From positions 1 through 20,267 of the forward strand of contig CALVVH010000021.1 of assembly GCA_944363805.1 (NCBI GenBank): 20,267 nt of DNA, in the 5' to 3' direction. This stretch comes from an uncultured Bacilli bacterium. Lineage in GTDB: Bacteria > Bacillota_I > Bacilli_A > RF39 > UBA660. This document shows positions 7,031-14,188 of this stretch, in pieces. Both the position numbers and the translations under genes were made by a program. The stretch's first letter is position 1; each line of letters begins with the position of its first letter. Under the pieces are notes generated by a model, which was not told the origin of the DNA, searched no databases, and saw only the letters and a list, made by a program, of their open reading frames with translations.

Positions 7031-7895
7031 AACGATTAAAAGTTTTTAAATAAATTTCTTTAATTCGTTCATTTGACACATGAGTGTAAATACCAATAGT
7101 ATTTAAACTGGAATGGCCCAAAAGTTCTTGAACGCTTTTGATATCCGCGCCATTATTAAGTAAATGAGTAGCAAATGTGTGTCTTAGAGTATGGGGAGTA
7201 ACATGGGTTTTCAAAGATAGATTTTTGATAACCTCTTTAACTAACAATTCGATATCTTCAATGCTCATTTTTTCCTTCTTCTTATTTAAAAATAAATATT
7301 TGCTATCTTTATTATAACCAGTAGCCAGATACTCATTTAAATACATTTCCGCATATTCACCATAATAAACAATTCGTTCTTTACTACCTTTTCCCATGAT
7401 TTTGATTGTTCTATTTTCTTTATTGATATCGTTCATTTTGATATTTAGCAGTTCACTAACCCGACACCCAGTGGCATAAAACATTTCAATAATTAGACGA
7501 TTTCTTATCCCCTCTGGGGTACTAGTATCGATGTTATTTAAAATTTGAGCTAATTCATCATAACTAAGGTAATTTGGCAATTTCTTTTCAATCTTGGGAT
7601 TACGGATATTTTTAAAGATATTATTTTGTAGTTTGCCTATACTACATAGATAATTATAAAAACTACGAATAGCACTTATCCGTCGAGCAATTGTAGAATT
7701 GCGTAACTTCTTAGTATCCAAATACTTTAAGTAATCACGGACATGATAACGATTCAACTGATAAATATCGATATTTTTTTTCTGGATAAAGCAAAAAAAG
7801 TCAGCTAAATCTTGGCGATAGCTGATGATAGTATTTTGAGAAAAATTCAATTCCTTAGCTAAGTAATCTAAAAAATTATAAGCCTCTTGAGTCAT
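7029..7895 (-). CDS. Site-specific tyrosine recombinase, XerC/XerD family
   Basis: Cuts and rejoins DNA at a short core site through a 3'-phosphotyrosine. The length, 288 residues, is that of a chromosomal Xer protein. Residues 1-95 are the SAM-like core-binding domain; about 108-285 are the catalytic domain. All active residues are present: Arg145 (TGCRVSELL), the beta-hairpin Lys169 (GKGSKER), His236 and Arg239 (HTLRHTFATHLL), His261 (LLGHSS) and Tyr270 (IGIYTHVS). This agrees with XerC/XerD resolving chromosome dimers at dif, but a partner Xer is not in the window and I cannot assign C or D. The ATG at 7895 has GGAGAAGA upstream and overlaps the preceding gene by 20 bases. Alternatively it might serve an invertible segment, given the inverted repeats at the window ends; that is speculation. 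Confidence 0.92.
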   Translation of the reverse strand: MTQEAYNFLDYLAKELNFSQNTIISYRQDLADFFCFIQKKNIDIYQLNRYHVRDYLKYLDTKKLRNSTIARRISAIRSFYNYLCSIGKLQNNIFKNIRNPKIEKKLPNYLSYDELAQILNNIDTSTPEGIRNRLIIEMFYATGCRVSELLNIKMNDINKENRTIKIMGKGSKERIVYYGEYAEMYLNEYLATGYNKDSKYLFLNKKKEKMSIEDIELLVKEVIKNLSLKTHVTPHTLRHTFATHLLNNGADIKSVQELLGHSSLNTIGIYTHVSNERIKEIYLKTFNR

Positions 7896-8211
7896 CTAAA
7901 TCTTCTCCATAAGCTTGGGCCAAACGGGCCTTTTCTTGAATTAAAGTATCAATTTTGGCACTGAGCATAATGTTTTCACTGCGAAGTTCAGTAATTTCTT
8001 GATAATGGGTTTTGGGATCAGTTATCAAGGATAAGTTGTAATTTAACTCATCTTGTAATTCCTTTATTAACTCCGATATATACAAATTAACTTCAACGGG
8101 AGTTATAGGATCCATTTGGGCAATTTCTTCATCACTATACATAGCTGCTTCGGGATGAGTTCTTCGATACTCTTCGACCATTTTTCTTTGTAATTCTGTT
8201 TTTATATCCAT
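7876..8211 (-). CDS. Small coiled-coil protein, 111 aa
   Basis: Not recognised. A soluble, acidic, mostly helical 111-residue protein with no membrane segment. Residues 1-20 are charged (LQRKMVEEYRRTHPE). About 44-58 (VNLYISELIKELQDE) and 72-100 (ITELRSENIMLSAKIDTLIQ) have heptad spacing typical of a coiled coil, so it probably forms oligomers or binds a helical partner. It starts 1 base after the SipW-type protein stop and overlaps the recombinase start by 20 bases, so the three genes are one transcript with translational coupling. The ATG follows GAGGAGTATAAA. The context suggests co-expression with the recombinase but gives no function. Confidence 0.7.
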   Translation of the reverse strand: MDIKTELQRKMVEEYRRTHPEAAMYSDEEIAQMDPITPVEVNLYISELIKELQDELNYNLSLITDPKTHYQEITELRSENIMLSAKIDTLIQEKARLAQAYGEDLDDSRGL

Positions 8212-8212
8212 T

Positions 8213-8848
8213 TTATACTCCTCTTAAATCTACTGGTTCAATTGTCAAATGCCCAGCAAGACTTTTGCCGGTATTAGCCTCTTGATCACTATTTAAATTC
8301 ACAAATGTCACAGTGACATTCCATATATGTTCAGCCTGAGTATATGTCCGAATTTCATAGGCATTAGCTATTTGATAACTACCGGTTTTAGTAGTTATGT
8401 CAAATCCTGAGACATCACCAACCTTTACATATTCGAGACCAGCGATATTAGTAACCGGGTTTCCGTTCGGATCAGTTATCGTCAAAAGTAGTTCTGCTGT
8501 TTCTTCCACAGTCGTGTACTCAAAGTTATTGTCAGATATTTCTAACGATAAATTATACTGATAAACCGATTCTAATTCTGTGTTGCTGACTCGCAAACTG
8601 GCACTGGCAAATGTTTCTTCAGCAAGATTCCCCATATTTTCTCCGAAATTTTCTTCGGTTGCTGATATATTAATTGGGGCGCCAGCATCAAAAATTAGCC
8701 AATCTGTTTGGGCAGTAGTAGCTTCAACTCGTGGTGTTACATTGGAAACTTTGATAATAGCAAAGTAAGCAAATGTGGCACCAGTAATCATCGCTATTAA
8801 TGCCAGTATGTAGACAACCATCAAAATTCTTTTTAAATCTTTATTCAT
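8213..8848 (-). CDS. Exported protein with SipW/TasA-type signal segment
   Basis: A 211-residue extracytoplasmic protein. The N-terminus has a positive start, a hydrophobic stretch at about 9-29, and a GATFAYF motif. That motif resembles the signal of proteins cut by the non-canonical peptidase SipW (TasA/camelysin-like, a [GT]-x-AYF pattern), but the usual following Asp is replaced by Ala-Ile. The rest alternates beta-strand patterns with no Cys (YNLSLEIS, AELLLTITDPNGNPVTN, HIWNVTVTFVNL), consistent with one or two beta-sandwich domains. Fibre-forming or surface coat roles are typical of such proteins, but no clear TasA homology is visible. The ATG has GGGG about 7 bases upstream, and a promoter lies at 8884-8912. 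First gene of the operon with the coiled-coil protein and the recombinase. Confidence 0.65.
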   Translation of the reverse strand: MNKDLKRILMVVYILALIAMITGATFAYFAIIKVSNVTPRVEATTAQTDWLIFDAGAPINISATEENFGENMGNLAEETFASASLRVSNTELESVYQYNLSLEISDNNFEYTTVEETAELLLTITDPNGNPVTNIAGLEYVKVGDVSGFDITTKTGSYQIANAYEIRTYTQAEHIWNVTVTFVNLNSDQEANTGKSLAGHLTIEPVDLRGV

Positions 8849-8883
8849 TGTTATTCCCCATTACCTTTATATTCTTCTTTTTA

Positions 8884-8912
8884 AGAATACCATTAAACAC
8901 ATTAAAAATCAA
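8884..8912 (-). promoter_or_regulatory. Promoter of the SipW-type protein/Xer operon
   Basis: On the minus strand TTGATT, 17 bases, TATTCT, with a TGG extension before the -10. It is directly followed by a short potential hairpin (ATTCTT/AAGAAT) at the transcript start. Confidence 0.55.
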
Positions 8913-8921
8913 GTTTTTATA

Positions 8922-9386
8922 TTATTTTTTTAATACTTTAATTAGCCAAACATAGATTGGCACTAGAATATTTAGTGCCAAAGTAAGAGTGCAGGCATTA
9001 TTTAAATTTTTCGATATAAACATGTAACCAAAAGCTACAACTATAAGAAATATAGTACAAGCATAATTAACAATTTCCTTTTTTATATCAGGTTTGGATT
9101 GTTTATAGTTATCAATTAAATCATAAGCGCAATAAACAATATTAGTTAAAACAATTATTAAATAAAGATATGGTAAAACTCTAGTATCAGCAAAATTACT
9201 ATAAACTAGATATACTATTAAAAAAAATAAAGTATCTATACGAATAATATGAAATGGTCTTTTAATTATCAATTCTTTAGTATATTCATGGGCATATTTA
9301 TTCTTACGAGCAATTTCGCGATTGACAAATAAAAATATATAGACAATCCATAAAATTAAACCACAATACTCAATTACTTCCATCAT
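8922..9386 (-). CDS. Small multi-span membrane protein, 154 aa
   Basis: Not recognised. 154 residues with hydrophobic segments at about 7-22, 50-64, 70-88, 108-124 and 132-150, so four or five membrane spans, and a basic C-terminus (IKVLKK). A charged cytosolic loop (NREIARKNKYAHEYTKELIIKR) lies between spans 1 and 2. No transporter or enzyme motif is visible. Its ATG overlaps the queH stop in the classic ATGA arrangement, so it is translated with queH and is the last gene of the murG-to-queH transcript. The stop is followed by an A/T-rich stretch without a convincing terminator hairpin. Shared expression with wall and division genes is the only functional hint. Confidence 0.65.
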   Translation of the reverse strand: MMEVIEYCGLILWIVYIFLFVNREIARKNKYAHEYTKELIIKRPFHIIRIDTLFFLIVYLVYSNFADTRVLPYLYLIIVLTNIVYCAYDLIDNYKQSKPDIKKEIVNYACTIFLIVVAFGYMFISKNLNNACTLTLALNILVPIYVWLIKVLKK

Positions 9387-9976
9387 TCGGCAACTCTCCC
9401 AAATTCACAACCACAATAATCTTGACGGTATAAATCGTATTCCTTACTTAGGATAATACTCTTTTTATAACCATCCTTCTTTTTAAAATCACTATATAAA
9501 TATTTTACACCATAATTCGTTTCTAATAAAGCCCCAATTTTATTTATTACTTCGCTATTTTTATGAGGGCTTACAGTTAAAGTAGTACCAAAATAGGCAA
9601 ATCCTTCAGCAAAGGCTATTTTTACAGTTTGCTCTAAACGCAATTTAAAACAAATAGCACAGCGAGGACCTCCTTCTTTTTCGTGTTCGAAACCAGCAAC
9701 CTTACTACGAAATGTTGTGTTGTCATAATCAGCATCTCTAAAAGTAATGTGGGGATCAGCTAGTTTTTGGATAAATTTTATTTGCTCTTGTTTTCGCTTT
9801 TCATATTCTTCACAGGGTTCAATATTAGGATTATAATAAAGAACTGTGATGTCAAAGTATGGAGAAAGAGTTGTTAAAACGGTCGTCGAGCATGGGCCAC
9901 AACAACTATGAAGTAGAAGTTTAGGACGATCAGTTAAAGAAGAAATTATTTCCCACATTTTATTGTTGTAATTCAC
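9383..9976 (-). CDS. queH: Epoxyqueuosine reductase QueH
   Basis: Catalyses the last step of queuosine synthesis, reducing epoxyqueuosine to queuosine at the wobble base of tRNAs with GUN anticodons. It is the iron-sulfur, cobalamin-free alternative to QueG. From the GTG at 9976 the product has 197 residues with the full set of family cysteines: LLHSCCGPCS at 21-30 (Cys25, Cys26), PRCAICF with Cys106 and Cys109, and YCGC with Cys188 and Cys190. The frame extends to a GTG at 9985, but AGAAGG lies 8 bases before the GTG at 9974-9976 and the resulting start (M-NYNNKMWEII) matches the usual QueH N-terminus. It overlaps the end of ftsQ by 17 bases. Queuosine normally depends on other que genes or on queuine salvage; none is in the window. 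Confidence 0.93.
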   Translation of the reverse strand: MNYNNKMWEIISSLTDRPKLLLHSCCGPCSTTVLTTLSPYFDITVLYYNPNIEPCEEYEKRKQEQIKFIQKLADPHITFRDADYDNTTFRSKVAGFEHEKEGGPRCAICFKLRLEQTVKIAFAEGFAYFGTTLTVSPHKNSEVINKIGALLETNYGVKYLYSDFKKKDGYKKSIILSKEYDLYRQDYCGCEFGRVAE

Positions 9977-10730
9977 TATTTTCACCTTCTTCAGTACTTT
10001 CTTGAGCTGCTAAAGCCGCAAAAGATGTAAAAATAATCGTATCACTACCAGCATAGACCCCATCTAAATGCAGTACCCCTTTTTCATCTAGATTAGAATA
10101 GATCAATTGATATTTATTTAAGTTTTCAAAATTGACTAAATCGATATAGACATGATTGCCATCATTCATTCGCAGAATAAACCTACTATCGTTGATTGTT
10201 ACATCATTTTTGACATCCGGGCTATATTCGATTTCACTTATTAGGGCAATGATATCACTATCAGTTTCATTCATCTTTGCAATTAAACTTTTATAGATAT
10301 CACTAGGGACATAATTAACTAATGATGGGAGCCCTTTGATGGCGGTTTCCGAGTCAGGAACTTCATTACCATTCGATAAAACAACGCTACTATTTAAGGC
10401 ATTATAAAATAAGACTTTAGATTCAACAACTTCGATAGTAATTGTCCCATTTAAACTTTTTTTCACCTTGACATTTTCAATGAGATCTATTTTTTCTAAT
10501 TCTTTAACAATTTTGGAACTACTCACTTGGAATATTTCTGGATAATTTTTTATACCGGCGGTAGAAATTATTTCGGAATCACTAACTAAGTTGTTACCAG
10601 TGATAACAATATTTTTTATGGGAAGTGTTAGACAATAATAAAAAGCCATTATAATTAAATATAATGTTAAAAAAATAACAATAAGAACTTTTTTATTTAA
10701 TTTTCTTTTGACTTTTTTATTACTTTCCAT
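9960..10730 (-). CDS. divIB: Cell division protein FtsQ/DivIB
   Basis: A bitopic divisome protein that links FtsL/FtsB to septal wall synthesis. Residues 1-14 are a basic cytosolic tail, 15-35 the membrane span, about 36-104 a POTRA domain opening with the family signature IKNIVITGNNLVSDSEI and ending in KSLNGTITIEVVE. The rest is the beta domain, with a Ser/Glu-rich tail after about 235. Length (256) is normal for Bacilli DivIB. The ATG begins 4 bases after the murB stop, with GGTGAT at good spacing. The order murG-murB-divIB is that of Bacillus and relatives, and supports the call. Confidence 0.92.
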   Translation of the reverse strand: MESNKKVKRKLNKKVLIVIFLTLYLIIMAFYYCLTLPIKNIVITGNNLVSDSEIISTAGIKNYPEIFQVSSSKIVKELEKIDLIENVKVKKSLNGTITIEVVESKVLFYNALNSSVVLSNGNEVPDSETAIKGLPSLVNYVPSDIYKSLIAKMNETDSDIIALISEIEYSPDVKNDVTINDSRFILRMNDGNHVYIDLVNFENLNKYQLIYSNLDEKGVLHLDGVYAGSDTIIFTSFAALAAQESTEEGENSELQQ

Positions 10731-10734
10731 AATA

Positions 10735-11607
10735 TCACCAAATAACTTGTACTTGTTCTAATTCTAATTTTACTTTATATTGAATTTGAACTTTATTTCT
10801 AATAAGTTCAATTAATTCTATTATATCATGACTTGTCGCATTTTTATAATTGATTATAAAATTGGCGTGTTTTTCACTTACTTGAGCACCACCGACGGTT
10901 GTTTTCTTAAGGCCAGCATGTTCAATCATATAGCCAGCTGATAAGCCGGGGGGATTTTTGAATACTGAACCGGCATTTTTATATTCTAAAGGTTGCGTTT
11001 TCTGACGTTTTTCTAAATTGATAGCAATATTCTCTTTAGCTTCAGCAACATTACCTTTAATCCCTTCTAATTTTGCTTCTAATATTATTTTATCACTACC
11101 TTTAAATTCTGTATAGCGGTAGTCATAGATAATATCTTCCCTATTCAAAGTTTGGATATTACCATCTTTATCTAACAAGGTAACACTTATTAAATAGTCA
11201 AATATACAAGTATTATAAGCACCGGCATTACCAATGATGGCTCCACCGAGAAGTCCTGGTATGCCCATCAAATTAGCATAATTAGTATAGCCATCATCGA
11301 GCATTTTTTTAACTAAAGCCCCAAGAGCAAGACCGGAGCCAGCTGTAATGATATCGTTTTGAGCTTTATATTCTGCAAAGTTAGTTAATCTGATGATTAC
11401 TCCTGCAAAATCATTATCCGGCAAAATAACATTAGAGCCACTACCTAAAATATACCAAGGTATCCCGTTTTCTTTTAAATGGGCTATAAGCGCTTGTAAA
11501 TGTTCGACTGAATCTGGGCTTATCAAATACTTAGCATGACCTCCGATACCATATGTATTATATTTTTTTAAATCGATGTTTTCGATTACTTCCCCATAAT
11601 TTTTCAT
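10735..11607 (-). CDS. murB: UDP-N-acetylenolpyruvoylglucosamine reductase MurB
   Basis: Reduces UDP-GlcNAc-enolpyruvate to UDP-MurNAc with NADPH, using bound FAD, in the cytosol. The FAD-binding half shows the hallmark YNTYGIGG (16-23), ILGSGSNVILPD (53-64), TAGSG (88-92) and GIPGLLGGAIIGNAGAYN (115-132). The active site is intact: Arg164 in YDYRYTEF, the proton-donating Ser214 in AGSVFKNP, and Glu284 near the C-terminus (LELEQVQVI). The short length (290) and missing Tyr loop make it a type II MurB, usual in Gram-positives. Its ATG overlaps the murG stop (ATGA), with AAGGA 9 bases upstream. It lies between murG and divIB in one transcript. Confidence 0.96.
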   Translation of the reverse strand: MKNYGEVIENIDLKKYNTYGIGGHAKYLISPDSVEHLQALIAHLKENGIPWYILGSGSNVILPDNDFAGVIIRLTNFAEYKAQNDIITAGSGLALGALVKKMLDDGYTNYANLMGIPGLLGGAIIGNAGAYNTCIFDYLISVTLLDKDGNIQTLNREDIIYDYRYTEFKGSDKIILEAKLEGIKGNVAEAKENIAINLEKRQKTQPLEYKNAGSVFKNPPGLSAGYMIEHAGLKKTTVGGAQVSEKHANFIINYKNATSHDIIELIELIRNKVQIQYKVKLELEQVQVIW

Positions 11608-12686
11608 TTCAACATTTCCTTAATACTTTCATAAATAATCGTTGAAGATTCTTTAGTACTCAACTTTTCCAAATTGTTTTTAAGTTCATTATATTTATCG
11701 CTATTATTTACTAATTCATTAATTGACACTTGAATTAAATCAGTTGTCAGATTTTTTTCTTCGATTAATTCAGCAACTTTCATATTAACTAAATCAAGCG
11801 CATTATAATATTGATGGTTGCCAGCAACATAAGGACTAGGAATTAAAATGCTAGGTATTTTTAAAGCAAGTATTTCACTAATTGTACTGGCCCCAGCCCG
11901 GCTTATAAGTAAATAAGCATCTTTCATTAAACCAGCAAGATTATCATAATATGGGACAACTTTGACGTTGCTTGGGAACTTTGCATCATTAACAAATTCT
12001 TCATAATAACTTTTGCCAGTAACATATAAGACTTTGTATGGTTCATCTCCTACTATTTGTAAGAAAGCCTTAAATTTGTCATTAAATGATGAACTACCTA
12101 AAGAACCCGCCACAATGATTATTAATTTATCGTTTTCTTTAAATCCTAAAGTAGTTTTGGATATCTTCGGTATGTCTAAAGCGTTTTCCCCGCAAGGATT
12201 TCCTGTGTAGACGACTTTTCGCGCCGTCTTAAAATAATCCTTCGAGTTTTTGAATGATACTCCTACCATATCGACATATTTAGCTAAAGTTATATTGCTC
12301 TTGCCGGCGATGCTATTTTGTTCGTGAATAAATGTTTTTATACCTAGTTTGTGAGCAGCTTTAATAACAGGATAAGTAACATAGCCACCAACTCCAATAA
12401 CAACATCGGGTTTAAATTTCTCCATGATACTTCTACATTTTTTGATAGCCTTATATATTAAGAATATATCTTTAATATCTCGTAGGATTTTGGTTTTACT
12501 AAAACCATATATTTCTATTTCTTCATATTTAATGCCCATCTTGGGAACAATATCTTTTTCCATTCGATCATGGGTTCCAATATATAAAACATCTAAATCT
12601 TTTTCTTTTGCTTGAAATTTTTTTATAATTGCTAAAGCTGGATAGATATGTCCACCAGTACCTCCAGCAGAAACGATAATTTTCAA
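11604..12686 (-). CDS. murG: Lipid II-forming GlcNAc transferase MurG
   Basis: Transfers GlcNAc from UDP-GlcNAc to lipid I on the inner membrane face, giving lipid II. From the TTG at 12684-12686 the product has 360 residues, the normal MurG length. Landmarks are SAGGTGGHIYPALAI at 6-20 (the membrane/acceptor-side glycine loop), GVGGYVTYP, FIHEQNS, GSLGSSSFN and SRAGASTISEI (the UDP-GlcNAc-binding motif). The open frame reaches 12764, but the extra 26 residues are a hydrophobic sequence foreign to MurG. AAGGTGA lies just before the TTG, and a TATAAT box (12705-12710) falls inside the longer frame, so the TTG start is preferred. First gene of the murG-murB-divIB-queH transcript. Confidence 0.95.
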   Translation of the reverse strand: MKIIVSAGGTGGHIYPALAIIKKFQAKEKDLDVLYIGTHDRMEKDIVPKMGIKYEEIEIYGFSKTKILRDIKDIFLIYKAIKKCRSIMEKFKPDVVIGVGGYVTYPVIKAAHKLGIKTFIHEQNSIAGKSNITLAKYVDMVGVSFKNSKDYFKTARKVVYTGNPCGENALDIPKISKTTLGFKENDKLIIIVAGSLGSSSFNDKFKAFLQIVGDEPYKVLYVTGKSYYEEFVNDAKFPSNVKVVPYYDNLAGLMKDAYLLISRAGASTISEILALKIPSILIPSPYVAGNHQYYNALDLVNMKVAELIEEKNLTTDLIQVSINELVNNSDKYNELKNNLEKLSTKESSTIIYESIKEMLK

Positions 12687-12704
12687 TTTAATCACCTTGA
12701 TATA

Positions 12705-12710
12705 ATTATA
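12705..12710 (-). promoter_or_regulatory. -10 box upstream of murG
   Basis: TATAAT on the minus strand, 18 bases before the murG TTG. No recognisable -35 lies at 16-18 bases. A terminator immediately upstream (12742-12786) means murG needs its own promoter here. Confidence 0.45.
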
Positions 12711-12741
12711 CACTAAATGAAGCAATATTTTTAATATTTTT

Positions 12742-12786
12742 GAAAAAAACTGATAAACTATCAATCATCTTGACACGTTTATCAGT
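12742..12786 (-). terminator. Rho-independent terminator after the broken Rpn gene
   Basis: On the minus strand ACTGATAAAC, 18 bases, then GTTTATCAGT form a perfect 10-bp stem followed by seven T. It insulates murG from the upstream pseudogene. Confidence 0.75.
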
Positions 12787-12795
12787 ATTAAATTA

Positions 12796-13637
12796 TTAAT
12801 TATTAATATCAATTATTTCTTTTACTTTATCTACAGTTAAGTTACTGGCTTTGGCGATATCTTCGATTGAGGTACCTATCTTATAGAAATTTTTTATCAT
12901 CTCTATTTTATTTTGTTCAGCGCCCTCATCATATGCCATATCTATTTCCATATCATGCATCATCTGTTTTTCTTCCTCTTCGCTATGTGGATATATAAAC
13001 ACATCTTCATTATATTTCATCAACGCATCACCATATTCCTTTACTATCATATCCTCTGGATAAAAATCTTCTAATTCATCCAAAGTCATATCCAACATTA
13101 ACAAATACTTATATTCATCTAAGTTACCATTATCATAACAAAATTGTCTATAAATACATCATATGATACTAAATTTTTAATTATATGTCCTTCCTTATTT
13201 CCAAACCTATTTTCTAATATTAATTTATCTGTTTTGATATCCGTAACACCAAAATTTAAATTTACTTGAATTATATTTGTTTGATAATCATATTTCTTTT
13301 TCTTCTTTTAGCCATCATCAACTTCTATTACTGAATATCTATTAAATAAAGTCACTAAATAAACAAAGTTTCTAAAATACTTAGTATAAATATAATCATT
13401 AGTATTTACTTCTACATTTGCAATTATTCCATCAATCTTTACTATTAAATCTGTTCTTTTATTCTTTTCTTTTTTATTTGACTTACCTAATTCATTATTA
13501 ATAAATTCGATTATTTCTACATCTTTTCTTAATACCTGTTTTAATATACCTTCTAATATTTCTTTTCCTTTTGGGGATGCTACAACCCATTTAAAACAAT
13601 TATCATCTGCCCCTTTTACTGTATTCATAAAAACCAA
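12796..13637 (-). pseudogene. Broken PD-(D/E)XK (Rpn/PF12784) transposase-family gene
   Basis: Two same-strand fragments of one gene. The N-terminal fragment (13308-13637) has FKWVVASPKGKEILEGILK and the nuclease-core pattern RTDLIVKIDGIIANVEVNTN (Asp, then Glu-x-Asn where the classic motif has Lys or Gln). It ends at an in-frame TAA at 13308-13310. Read past that codon the frame continues with family-like sequence (YDYQTNIIQVNLNFG) to about 13130. There a 1-base shift joins the C-terminal fragment (12796-13104), which carries the family's closing helix (IEMIKNFYKIGTSIEDIAK). One nonsense codon plus one frameshift mean it is inactive unless recoded. It resembles the copy at 17770-18432, especially in the C-terminal ~30 residues. 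The first codon may be TTG at 13637 with AGAGG upstream. Confidence 0.8.
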
Positions 13638-13780
13638 AATTCCTCTTTCTTTAATAGAAAGAAATATACTTATAAACTAGTTTAATGGAATTCCAATAGT
13701 ATTTCTCTTCCTTGATTACTTATGCTAACACACAATAACCCCATAGTCCATAGGAGATGCTGTCTACTTTTGTCGAATTT

Positions 13781-13802
13781 AAAAATCGATGCTATAGCAC
13801 CG
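13781..13802 (-). terminator. Rho-independent terminator of the YtrA-type ABC operon
   Basis: On the minus strand CGGTGC-TATA-GCATCG (6-bp stem, one G-U pair) is followed by ATTTTT. It lies 14 bases after the GntR regulator stop. The rest of 13638-13780 shows no gene. Confidence 0.65.
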
Positions 13803-13815
13803 ACTTTAGTTGATA

Positions 13816-14172
13816 TTATAATTTAAGCCTCTTACTTATTTCTTTTTTATCTAAACCGATATTTTCTAATTCTTTTATTTTATCCTCTATTTCAGCAAGG
13901 ATAGCATCGACTTTGGCTTCTTTGACCTTAGCAATGTTGTCGACGATAAAAGTTCCTTTCGTCGATTTAGATATTATTACTCCTCTAGTTTCTAACATAT
14001 CATAGGCTTTTTTGATAGTATTAGGATTAACTCCAATGGTTAGTGCTAGTTCCCTTATCGCGGGAATTTGTTCTCCTGGAGTTAATATTCCTAAGGCCAC
14101 TAATTTCTCTATTTCTAAAACTATTTGTTCATAAATAGGTATTCTTGATTGATAATCAATATTGATATTCAA
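13816..14172 (-). CDS. GntR-family transcriptional repressor, YtrA/YhcF type
   Basis: A short GntR regulator, 118 residues. About 10-75 form the winged helix-turn-helix opening IPIYEQIVLEIEKLVALGIL, with PGEQIPAIRELALTIGVNPNTIKKAYDMLETRGVI-type helices and the wing KGTFIV. The rest is one helix (VKEAKVDAILAEIEDKIKELENIG) used for dimer formation. There is no ligand-binding domain, which defines the YtrA class; those regulators normally repress the ABC operon they sit in. The start is TTG at 14170-14172, supported by GGGAGGGG 5 bases upstream. It is the last gene of the ATPase-permease-regulator operon, 16 bases after the permease, and a matching palindrome lies in the operon leader (16903-16923). 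A terminator follows at 13781-13802. Confidence 0.92.
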   Translation of the reverse strand: MNINIDYQSRIPIYEQIVLEIEKLVALGILTPGEQIPAIRELALTIGVNPNTIKKAYDMLETRGVIISKSTKGTFIVDNIAKVKEAKVDAILAEIEDKIKELENIGLDKKEISKRLKL

Positions 14173-14188
14173 GATAACCCCTCCCTAA

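Noticed and set aside
12687..12764. Longer N-terminus of MurG (26 extra residues)
   Set aside because: The extension contains the TATAAT box, is not part of MurG, and the TTG at 12686 has a proper ribosome site and gives the family length.
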